The translations under genes and the position numbers were made by a program. From Mesaphorura yosii (lineage: Eukaryota > Arthropoda > Collembola > Poduromorpha > Tullbergiidae): a stretch of DNA of 64,000 nt. Of the stretch, positions 26,233 through 37,756 are shown piece by piece (the first letter of the stretch is position 1; every line of letters begins with the position of its first letter). The stretch is from positions 620,001-684,000 of the forward strand of contig WIXG01000001.1 of NCBI GenBank assembly GCA_009869945.1, given 5' to 3'. Below the pieces are notes generated by a model. The model searched no databases. It worked only from the letters and a program-made list of their open reading frames with translations, and was not told the origin of the DNA.

Positions 26233-29200
26233 AATGCCTATTCCAAATGCAATCTGTGATATTAATCACAAAGGGCGTCAAAAATAAAAGAACGTAACGA
26301 CTTGGTAGTATAATGACTTCATCAGAAAGAGCTTTCGTTGATGACTTCACAGACTTCTCAATTTTATGGGCTGTGGCACTCCGAACAATGAACGGGTAAC
26401 TGTGAATGGACTTTTGTGACCCAGTACTTGACAAATTTCCCCTTTCAGTGGCACTGGGCCCAGCATGACACCTTTGACTCAAATTCTGGATTTTTGTTTT
26501 CGCAATTTCAATGCAAATCATAATTGCATAATTAGCAATTCAGCAGTGCAGTACAGTGGTACCAAGACCCGTTTTGTTGGTCGTGCATGCATTTGATGTC
26601 AACGTCAAGCTCGTATGTATGTATTTGTTTGTCGCGCAGGGAGAAACGAAATATGACAAGAATCCGTTGCAAATGTCAACCATGACGAAGGAAAATGGAT
26701 TGACGAGAAACCGACGACTTGGATCGCAGAATCTCAAGACAAATTGGGACAGATTTTTCAGCGTCGCGTCGGATCCAAAAATCCAAACCCTCAAAGCAAC
26801 AATTGTAACGAAGACGAAAGGATTGTGAATACGCGATCCCGTACGCAATACGCGTGAGTGTGAATTCTTATTATGCAATATTTTGATCGCAAGACCCACA
26901 GCAGGTGATCCCAATTCACTCATCATATCATCACATCACACACTGATACCAGGGTAGGTTTCCCCTGCGAATCTTCATTTCATTCACGTTATTGTTCACG
27001 ATTCTTTCTTTCTCAGTGTCTGGTCTCTGGCCCATCATTTCCGGATTTTTGTGTACACTATAAATTGTGGCAAAACAATGACAGCAGCAGCAGAAGAAGA
27101 AGCTCAAAGATAACAGTTAAGTCAAAGTCAGCATCGAAGCAGACGACGACGCAGATGCAGAGTAGAGGGAGATGAATAAGTTTAGAAATGCAAAAAAAAA
27201 GAAGTAAAGTAAAGAAAATAGTTCAAGTATGAAATTCATGAACAAATACAGTCACAGTCGTCGTGGATCGCTATTTAATGAGAAGAATTTGCATTGCATT
27301 TGAATAATTCCGTGATACAATTATTTTGGGGCTGTTGGTTCTAGATTGTGACGTATAATTTGAATGAAGGCAGCAAAACCGAGACCAGAACCAAAACACT
27401 CCACGCAACGGGGCAACAATAGCAAGCAGAGCCCAGCCACCAACGACGACGATGATGCGACGGGAAAGAGAAGGAAGACGATCACAAACATGCCTACACA
27501 GTTGGACCTTTTATTGTGATATCGTGATAAGTGGATGCATTTGTTTGCCGTTTAGACTTGACACTTTGATTTCTGCCACTGAATTCTGCGCCCCTAAATA
27601 ATTAATCGTCTCTGTCACCCACTAGCACCACAGCAGCAGCACAGCAGTGCACTGATGTAACGTTACTAAAGAAAGCTTTAACCTTTTCTCACCTCGCGAT
27701 TTCAATCAAGGAAAAGATTCTGCGCTCTGCACTCCATTGTTAATTGCACAAAGTAGAGATTCGATACGGGCACAAATTCTTCACAAAAGTGTAGCTGCAA
27801 TCTGCACAGTTCAAACCTCTCGGAAGCAAATGGCGAACGGAGCAACCATGAAAAAGCGTCGCCTTTTGTTCTAGTAACATGCTAACAATGCCGGTGTAGA
27901 ACTGCGATACGCTTTGCTTAATGAGTGGGTGACTCTAGATTGGAATTCTGAGTGTGAAGGAACTCTCGCGACCTTGCCTGGGTTTACGTGCCGATCTCGA
28001 GATAGCAGGTATTACAACTCGCAGCAGCACGTACACAAATGAGGAATTGATCTTTGGTCTATTAATAGCCTAAAACCAAGTCTACTCTAATTTAAATTCT
28101 GTCTGCAGCTCTGCCTCAATTCAATTTATCTTGAATTGCTTGACTCCTCCAACTAAAAATGCATTTCCTGTGCCTACGGTCCAATAACTTTTCACCCATT
28201 GCATTGACAGCATGACACGACACATTACATCATAAAAATGTCGAGTTTCATGTAATTAGCATGAGTTGTCATTTCTCTCATGTGTCTCACACATCGAGTT
28301 GTCGCCGGGTGCATTTTTATGTGTCACTGTCATGCAATTGAATGCTCGTATTTTTTGGAAAAGTGCCTCCCGTTATTGCGGCGACAGAAAAATTGGCATT
28401 AAGGGAACAGTTTGGCCAAGTTCAATCGCAGTCAATCCAAAGTCAAGTATTCATGGCATCATCCAAACTTAGAATCCTCTGAATACATGCACAATGTACG
28501 ATGGACCATTCAACATCATTCAAGCACCAGTTCAATTAAGCCTGCCGAGTACGAGTACGTGACGTGAACAAAAGCCGTCTGAGAGACAGAGCCATGCGGA
28601 GCGGAGTGTAATAATTTCCGTGCAGCAACAATTAGGAGCGTTTCGAATGGGTGTACAAAGAAAAGATTACACAAGACAATTTAAATTGAAGTGAGCGAGT
28701 TCCGTTAGTATTAATTTGAATTGAATTCATTGCAGATCTTGGCAAATGTACTGTGACTGGGAGCCGTAACTTGCTAATTTATCAAGTAGCAAACACGAAA
28801 TCTTCGGTTTTATGGTTCGAATCGGCGAACACGCATGTTAACCTGCCTTGGCTGCGCTTTCGATTGATGACGTGTTAACAGTACGGAAAATTAAGTGATA
28901 AGTTTACTTTTTATGATTTCAGGAAGTAAACTAGCAGCATGGCGTGAGCCCAACAGTGGCAGTAGCAGCTGGAGTTAAGGAACTAATAAAACAAAAGAGA
29001 GTAATTGCACTTTCTCACGAATTGCTGTGCAGTCAAGTCATCATCGCAGTTCAATAAATTGGTAAATTACTTGTTTCACGAGTCACACATAACGTAACGT
29101 GCCTTATCGAGTGAAATCTTAATTTCTGAAATCGAGAGTGTTCAGGTTCAAGATCTTTGCCTCCGTGTTCGTGTTTGGTGTTTTTGCTCATTGAGCTCAA

Positions 29201-32200
29201 CCTCACGTTTGCTGATCCACTTTTTCCCTTTCTAAACGTAATTTCTTAATCTTGCCTACGTCGGTGAGAAGATTCAAATAAAAATAAAAGTAGGAAGTTG
29301 AAAATCAAGGTTCGTAGGAGAAAAATCTTGGGAATTGTTTTAGAAGGAATCCGATCCCACAATGTTCAGCAATTCGTCATCCTCCTTTCCATCTGCTGTT
29401 TGTGAAATATTTTGCGTTTTCGCACACAGAATGTCATTCCAGAGCAGAATAACGTCTTTCGTTCTTATTTTGGTAGCGCACTGCAGTGGCGGCTGCGTGG
29501 TGGCAGTTTTATTGTCATCAAAACCACAACAACCACGGCCATTGACACTGACCAAAATACCGCGACCACTTAAATATGCAGAGCAACAGCGGTAGCAGCA
29601 TGGTGGCGATGAGAATGAGAAATGCCTGTCTCAGTTCAGGGAAAACGGATCGGGTAAATCACACTAAATACTTGAGCACAACCACGACCACCAAATGACA
29701 AGAATTTTCTCACTCATCCATCCACGACTGCTACAACAAGTGATAAAGCCGCGTGTCGCATTTTCGTCTTTCGCAACTCGCAAAGATTCGGTCAGAAAAT
29801 TGAAAGTGTAACCCGAAGGATAACTTTTGGAAACAATTACAGACCAACGCTCAAATTAGTACAGCTGTGTAAGCAATCGGTGTAATTGACCAGGATTCGG
29901 AATCGGAATGCAATCAACAGACTTTGCATGGCGAGTGCGCGCACTCGGAAGTCGAAAGGTTCAAATAAGGAAATGTATTGGAAAATACGAAGGCGCATGA
30001 GCGCGGTCGCGAGCTCGAGTGGAGTAAACAATATTAATAAAAGTTCGCACGTTTATTTTGCATGTGAGTCAGAGTCAAAGTCAAAGTCGTATGAATGAAG
30101 GCAGGTTGGAATCGGAATTGGAATGAAAGAAAACCAACGGCATGAGTTGCTCTTTCTTTCACTGCAGCAGCACTGCAATTATTATTATTACAGATTAAGA
30201 CTCGTGTAAGTATTTAGCACTTTAATTCGCGTAGCGTAGCGCGTAGGTTGCATTCAAGAGCCACGACCAAGAATAACAAAAGTAACACCTTGCTGTGCTA
30301 TTCCTATTGCGATTGCTGATGCTGTTGCTTTTTCTTAGAAAGCTCTTTCTTTTATCATTCCCTTTGCATTGCCATGCACGGCCGTGGCAAGGGGATGAGG
30401 AAGTTCAAGTTCAGTTCAGCAAAAGAATGGAACAACGGAGAAAAGAAAAGAGCTGTAGTGCAAATGTTATTGTTTTGCAAAACGCAAACGCTTGAAAAGC
30501 CGATTCTGCAATGCTGTTGCTCAAAAATGCTTTCCTATACGCTTTATTCGCAATTTGTAATTTGCTAAAGAGATTATGCACATATGTTGCATAGAAGTAT
30601 GCAAATCTGACTCAGGCTGAAGATCCGTTCGTCCAATAAATTACTCACACATGATCCTCGACGCTGCCGCATTTAACCTGAACCGCAGCTCATTCCCGTC
30701 ATACCCATTTTTAGATCTCATTTAGATAAACACTTTATAGGCGAGAGGAAATTGCAGCGTCGAAAGAAAATCATAACAAAAATATGATGGACTGCCACTC
30801 TTTGTCTCGATGTTGATGCGGGGCAAAGCAACGGTTGGTTTAAGGATGGTCGGTCGGTCGGTCGGACGTTTTTGAATGAGCCTGACGCACACGCTCAAGT
30901 GCTCGTTTCCTTTTACGAAAGCAGCGGCACGAGCACAAGTACAAGTACAAGCTGTTATTATTCGAGTACGACATGCCATGCCATCGTGTTCCATGCTAAT
31001 GGATTTGTAATAAATTTAAATGCTTACATTATTATTACCATATTATTACACGCCGATGAAAGACGAGAAAGACAAGACATCGTCTTCATCGCACAGTAAT
31101 CACCTCTCGCTCAGAGCAGCAGCGGCAAGCCGGTGTCATGCACATGCAAAAAACTGCTCCGTGCACATAAAAGCTATAAAAGCGCTCCGTGCGCTTAATG
31201 GCGAGTGATTTCTTTCTCTTCTTTACGCCGTGCTCGTAATTACGTAACAAATGCATGCATGCATTTTCTTGCGTGCGTGCGTGGTGCGTGTAGCATGTTG
31301 AATGGAACCTGAACTCGTTTAGAAGACGATAGTCGCTTAACATCGAAGACCAGGACCTGCTTAACTCACCCATAAGCCGGCTTAAATAACTTGGCATTCT
31401 AATTCACGCATTAAAAGATGCACGATACAATTGCAATTGGTTCGTTGACTTTTCAACGAAAAGTATTGTCATAAAAGTTTAATGCGATCGAGTTGACTAA
31501 TTATTGCATCTACCCCGTTGCTGCTTTTTTAATGACTTGCTACTGAAACACGATATTCGCCACTTCGTTGGCCGAATTACATGCACTTAAACACTTAGTT
31601 CGATAGAATTTTCACAACTGCGTAATTGCACCGGCAACTCGTAAAGTAATAAATGAATTGGCAAGTTCGGTTCAGTCTGGCAAATTTTTCACGTGAAACT
31701 AAAATCCTCGAAAGTCGAAAGTTCAATGTCACTTAAAGTCGAACTTTTGTTTTCTATCGACACCGGCAGCATTTAATGACTTGCAATTGCAATCCACTGC
31801 CGAATGCCCAATTTGTAAGCTGATCACTGATAACAAAAAGTTACACAAGTTGTAAACGCAAACGCATTTTTGTCATTCTGCAACACGCATCACGCATGGT
31901 CATGGCCATAATTTCGCGTGATGTTTCTGGGTGCTTGCTTCTTGTTTAGCCTGAAGTCTCAAAAAGTTACACAGCATTGTCTTATGTTTCCTCCTTCCTC
32001 ATTAATTTGACTCGACTTTGCTAATTTGCATGCTGAACTTAATTCGGTTCGGCACAAAATGCTCAAGTGCATTCTTTTCCGGCTTGGTTTCTGACTCAGC
32101 TGGCTCTTGGCTCTTAACTTTCCTTTTGAAGTACGTCTTCAGATTACAAAGAGTACAATTACATAAGATCGCATTCAGCATTGGTAGTGGCAATGACATC

Positions 32201-35200
32201 GAAACAATGTTTGAGTTTACGACCTTACTCTTGCTCTCAATTTCGGTTCTCAGTTTAAATTATTCGGCAAACCCAAGTCGTATTTCCGAATTCAGTCGGC
32301 TTGCTGCAACTTGGGTGGTTCTACTCGCTCACACTGCAGTTTACAGAATCCCAACTTCTGAAATCTGAATTCGCGAAATATTTCGCAACAATTAGCAACT
32401 TTGTGTTGATTGAACTTCTTTCGGTAATTTGGCAAGAAAAGGCAAAACTTCGGCTTTGCTAACGAGCCATACAGAACAATCACGTAGGACTTAAGCTGTT
32501 AAACCAGCAACAAAGTTAGCGTCGTCACAGGGTACAGCCGCAAATGCAATTTGGTCTTTGCTGTAAGCATAGAGAAGAAAGTACGAGTCAACCAACTCAT
32601 AACGTATTATGATGACAATCAAAAATTATGGACTGCTTGCGTGCATTAAACCGAATTTAACATTTTTTAAGCATTTGGTAAACCACTAGCGCCATTGCAT
32701 TGCTTGATGTGAAGTCTAACGCCAGCAACATTCCTAAACCATAGTTTATTTAGCGTTTTCAGTTCAAGAAAAATTCTACTGTTCATTGCGGCGACCACAA
32801 ACTTGCAAAATTGCACTGGAAATAGCATAAATGCTAACGACGGCAGAGGAGCTCGATTTGGTTGAGGAATTCTAGGTTGGAAGGGCAGTTGGACACTTTT
32901 CGCCCTCGCTCGATGCAAGTAACAAGATAAAAAGCAGTCCAAAGTTATTATTTCTCATTTTTCGCACTCATTTCACACTCCACGCTGCAAGACGCTATTT
33001 AAAGTTAAAGCGATCAACATGGCTGGCTGGGTTTATGGGTGAACGAGATGTGAGATAACCCACTCGTACTGGCCTCCGCACATTACATAACTATGTGTGG
33101 TATGACGATGATAAGAAAAAGATGGACAGAAACGAGTCACCAGTGCGATGACAATGACAATGGCGATAAACAGAGCACCCTACCATTTATTTACTCAACG
33201 GTATATCACAATCGCTTCAGATTGAATTGGTTGCAATTGGACTGCATTCAAACTTTTGTATCGTGTTGACACTCAACAGGAAATCGCCAACAAAGAAAAC
33301 AGGTGAGGTTCAAGTTTACTACTACTTTGGGAATTCAGTGCAGTGCAAAATATTATATTGCAGATTGCGTTACACAATAGGCTAGACCAGACGCGTAATA
33401 GCAATGGCATAGTTTCATAGAAATGTGAATCAAAGCGTGGAATTATCACATCTTTTATAGCAAATATCCACATTGCATTTTTAAGGAAACACGAAACATG
33501 ATGATCGCATTATACGTAAAATATTTGTATTACGATTACAAGAATAATATTTCTCATTTCTCGCAATCCAGTTATTTTTCTTTTTGTCACACTCACAATG
33601 CAGCCTAGAGCATTTGTACAATAAAATAAAACATACTTAACCTCTGCTGCCGTCACTGCTGCAGCGTAGGCACGTGAGTATGAAATTAAGACTCTTTTTT
33701 CTTTCATATTGTACCAGAATTACTTCAAATTCCAACGCGACGAGGTAATAATCGAAAAGGTTGTGTTTAGTTTGGCTAATTACGAGAAATGACGACCATG
33801 TAACACCAATCTCGCCGGCAGCTCGCCTGGGCTCTGTAATTATTCAGAAATTCCTGCGAGAAATGTAAATGCAAGTGCAAGATCAAGTTATTATCAGCCG
33901 TTACAAAGCCATGTGGCACCCGGGCGATGTGAGACTCGAAAACACGTACCGCAGAACTGCAATTCTTTGGTATGCTATTGAATTTTGGTGCAAAGTGTGA
34001 ACAGTTTAACCCGACTGTCGAAACACATTTACGCTCGCTTCGAAGAATAAGAAAGTGACAACTCATCGATTTTGATGGTTTCATGCTCATACGTGCGAAA
34101 TTCGCATACGTACTTGGCCCTGCACTCGAATGTTTGCTTACAGAAATCTGACGATGAGTCTCAAGTTTTCCTGAAATGAGCGCATTGTTGCGGAGAGATG
34201 ATTAGCTCACTCGCAATTTATTCGAGTTTCAATGGAATTCAAATACTGGCTGTTCAGTTCCGTAAAACGAAACATTTACCGTTGTAATCGACGCGTTGAT
34301 TCGAGAAAGTATGCTGGAGAAATACGAACAGGAAGTTGCCATTTCCCGGGATTTCTTACCTTTGCGCAGCTTAACTGTGATTTCTAGCTTCTGATTCCAG
34401 AAGGTAGCTGGCTTCTCGTCTTTCAAACACAAAACACTGCGTACTGAATTAACAAAGTTTGCAGCACCGAATTAAGCGTTAAGTCTCAAATTCCCGTATT
34501 GAGAGAAACAAGAAGGCGAAATTGTCTCAGCTTTGAATTTGACATTTAGTAACTTTTACCAGCGAAAACTTTGAACCAAGTTAGTGATTTTAATCACACT
34601 TCCAAACCAAAGAAATCCAGAGAACTTTTCGGGTCGGAGACGAAGATCAGTAGACAAGTTGTTGCTGTTGTTGTCTGATGACTTGTCTATCCGCGATTGA
34701 AATTCTGTTTTGCGAGGAACGCCGTCGTCGTCGTGGCTGATGGCGCTTAGGTAAAGATGAGACGCGACTGGTGATGTAATGGGCAATGGGGTAGGTAGAA
34801 AACTTAACAAGGTACGAGAGGGTTGCGAGATGTGAGAGTAGCGAGACCGCAAGATCAGCAGCCCGTGAGACAAAACACTAAAGACTGGGCTCAACTGGTG
34901 CAAGAGATGTAGTACTCCAATGCCTGTGCTTTTTAGCAAGAACAATGCAACAAGTTACATAACTAACCAACGCATCTCCCGTCTCATTTTGTCTCTTCTT
35001 CCCCTCTCCAAGCCTTGGCTTGGGTTGGAATGATATGCAAAAAGTACAGGTAGAGGTAAATTAGCGTTGTGGATATGACATTCCGTGAAGGTTTGATTCT
35101 GCTTCAATTACGAGACCGCAGGATTATGATGACATTCTATACATTTGCACTTTGCCAAATATCGCGGGGCGAGTTCTGGTCCTGGTCACAGGTTGGGAAC

Positions 35201-36171
35201 AACGAAAGTACTTGTAATTAATAAATTCCACCGCCGATCTGTTTTTGGTACAGTTTTAATCTCCGTTGCTTTTATTCCCCGATTAAATGCATCCCTCATC
35301 ATCTGACTAACCCAAGCCTAGTAGAGGATTCACTCAAGGACGATAATGTCAAGAGTCAGGTTATGACAAAATGACTTCATAAAGGCCAGGTCGTGATTAT
35401 TCAAGCTTAATGTCTAAATAGGTAACCAAAATCTCGAGATTATATAAAGATACTACTGAAAACTGAACGAAAGTGTTGCTTTCGCAGAAAAGTGGCAAAA
35501 AGCGAAAATGGTATTTTAGTTGGCTTTCTTAATAGTTGAGTTGAATGTTATCTTACGTAAATTCACAATATTGTGCTGCGCGCGTGCATAAAAAATTAGA
35601 CAGTGCGCGTCCGCTTCCTACACCATGGTGCTTTACTTCTTGCATCATCACCCTTTGTGGTTGACAAATTTGTTAAGGGAAACGTAGCGATGATGATTAA
35701 GGAGAAGAGGAGCAAGTTCACGAAAATATAACGGGTTCACATCATAGTTCATAGCAGTACGGAGTTGAACTAAGTGTTCATGGTGTCGGTGCTTCTGGTG
35801 TTAACGATAATTGCACTGCACTATAGCTGGAATGCGTAAGCGATGATCTGAGATGTACTGAAATCTTGTCTTTGACAAATTCATGTAAAACAATAAAAAT
35901 GTACGTATCACTGCTGCCAACCATCACTAATTCATTACTCTTGCTTGTAGGGAGATTTTCGGAAGAAAATTTACCACTATGGCTTGTTTTATTCTTAAAG
36001 ACATCAAATATAAAGCACAAGCATCTGCAAACATTGCAGCACTGTTAAACGCAGGATTCTTTTGTCCTTCTTAATTCGGTTTCGTGCTTGACTCATTCCA
36101 ATGCCGCCGTGATAGCACTTACCAAGATCGATAACTTGATCGTGAGCTTGATTCAAAGCTCAGCGATCAGC
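26233..36171. other. Gene-poor 10 kb region
   Basis: I found no exon chain or protein-family signal on either strand. Many short frames rich in Leu, Ser or Cys occur, as expected from random AT-rich sequence. The part next to 26232 is upstream of the ZP gene and may hold its promoter and non-coding first exons. A short (GGTC)n tract lies at 30848-30865. Long-range regulatory DNA is possible but cannot be shown by eye. Confidence 0.45.
30848..30865 (+). repeat. (GGTC)n microsatellite
   Basis: Four and a half uninterrupted GGTC units in non-coding sequence; a simple repeat with no sign of function. Confidence 0.85.
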
Positions 36172-36956
36172 TCATGCTCCTAAGTCGGAGTGGCTGAATT
36201 CAACTGCTCCCACAACATTTCCTGTAAACGTTAAAGATGGTCTGCACGCAGGCTCTTGAGTCCAGCAACTGGTCATGATTCCGTAACTGAAAATAAAATT
36301 TTCAGCATCAGCAAAATTACATTCTTTACCTTGTGAAGGCTTTGCGTTACATTTCTTCGGACGCAGCAACATGCCACTGTAATCTGATTCCTTCTGCCAA
36401 CTTCTTGGAGTACTCAACGAAGATATTTTCATAGGGAAGCTGTGCCAAACTGTAATCTCCCACAGAGTGACTCCAAAGGACCACACGTCAGAGCACGTGG
36501 AGTACTTTTCCTCAACGAACGCTTCGAGAGGCAGCCAGCGCCAAGGAACTTCTTTCTACACATCCTAAGGATTAAGGCTCTATACTTTCAATTGGCCTGT
36601 CGATGAATGTATACCTCTGTTGTGCTTTGATACAAACAGCAACCGCAAAATGTGTGGATGCTCTTTTTGCTCTTTCAGAAATGCCAACACCTTTAACTCA
36701 TATTTCAGAGATGCGTAGTCGCTGTCGTTCTTCACGGTTTTGAGTGCGATATTTTCTTCATTGTGCTGACCACCATATACGATCCCAAAATTCCCTTCGC
36801 CTAGAATATTGCTTCGATCTACGACATCTAAAGAAGTAGGAAACGCCATGTCCTCATATTATTTGTCGGCCCAATTTTGATAAGGGAATGATTACCAGGT
36901 ACAAGCCCGGATGTAATCGCATATTTGCTCACAAGGTCAACCAACTCCGTCCTGTT
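36172..36956 (-). pseudogene. Decayed receptor tyrosine kinase copy lacking the catalytic core
   Basis: Four blocks align exon by exon with the intact kinase gene to the right. 36956-36896 matches exon 6 (ELVDLVSKYAITSGLVPG), with the same phase. 36827-36615 matches exon 7, the N-lobe (LGEGNFGIVYGG, IALKTV, YELKVLAF, EHPHILRL). 36555-36351 matches exon 11 (KEVPWRWLPLEAF, SDVWSFGVTLWEI). 36286-36172 matches the last exon (IMTSCW, ACRPS). Between N- and C-lobe only the first five codons of exon 8 remain (GQLKV, then TAG at 36582-36580). The rest of exon 8 and all of exons 9 and 10, which carry the catalytic loop and DFG, are gone. In the exon 11 copy the frame shifts by one base around 36440, where LPYENI continues in another frame. 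I read this as a dead tandem duplicate. No lysozyme-like ectodomain remains could be recognised upstream. Confidence 0.85.
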
Positions 36957-37756
36957 CTTGTTAGATTATGTCAGGGTCTCTGATTACGATTTTTCCGATT
37001 TTACAGCAAAGGCCCGAAAAAAGGAGCTAGGCAGAATTCACTCATCTTTTGCCAGCAAAAATTTTCGTGAAACGAAGCCAAGCGCTAAGATTGAGAAACG
37101 GCCGCGGCAGACAGTATATTAAGCACTGAATATTCACCTGGAAAATGGTCTTGGTGTAAGCTCCTACATTTCTCCACGTGGAAGACCACATCGTTCTCGT
37201 CTGACGTCTGTTCTTATCTACATCTTTCAAGCTGCTACTCACCGGTCGGAGAAAGTTCGCACCCATCAAGGTAGAAGTTGTTATTTCTATTTCTGCACCC
37301 TCTATATAAACCAATCCAATGGTTTAGACACCAATCCCCGAAATCTGGTTGATATCTCAAGTTGGCCCAACAGTGGCACAAATCTCGCCTATCGCTTAAG
37401 TAGGCGAAGGTACCGCGACCACCTCACAAAATGGTTCTCGCTTTTGAAAAACTCAAAATTTTTCGGTAGAATAACAATAAGCCTATGCGATTTGTGGGGA
37501 AGAGGAGCTTCTCAAGGTTCGCTTCAAGTTCAAGTTAATTCAATTACAACAATATTGTCATGAGATGTATTGTTTAATTCGTGTCACAATAATAGTTCTG
37601 TTGCGAGCGCCCAAGCTAAGAGCTAAACTCTTCTTTGAAATTATACAATTGATTGCAGGTGCAGTGTTAGGGAAGAACGAGGTGTGTAACGTGCAGTTGA
37701 GTTGAGGTGTTGGAGAGAGTTGAGATGAGGCTCGATGCACCAACTCAGGCAGAGAC
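36957..37756. other. Spacer between kinase pseudogene and kinase gene
   Basis: About 800 bases. Minus-strand frames around 37042-37314 could be unrecognisable remnants of the pseudogene's extracellular and transmembrane exons, but I see no cysteine pattern or lysozyme motif in them. The right part should be the 3' UTR of the intact kinase gene. Confidence 0.4.

Noticed and set aside
28780-28840. tRNA-like GGTTCGAATC motif
   Set aside because: No matching A-box, acceptor stem or anticodon arm could be folded around it.
30295-30495. Leu-rich frame resembling a signal peptide protein
   Set aside because: The hydrophobic run comes from CTT/CTG-rich sequence; nothing recognisable follows and there are no splice partners.
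37042-37314. Minus-strand frame as the ectodomain of the kinase pseudogene
   Set aside because: It lacks the lysozyme cysteine spacing and any clear transmembrane helix; at most an unrecognisable remnant.
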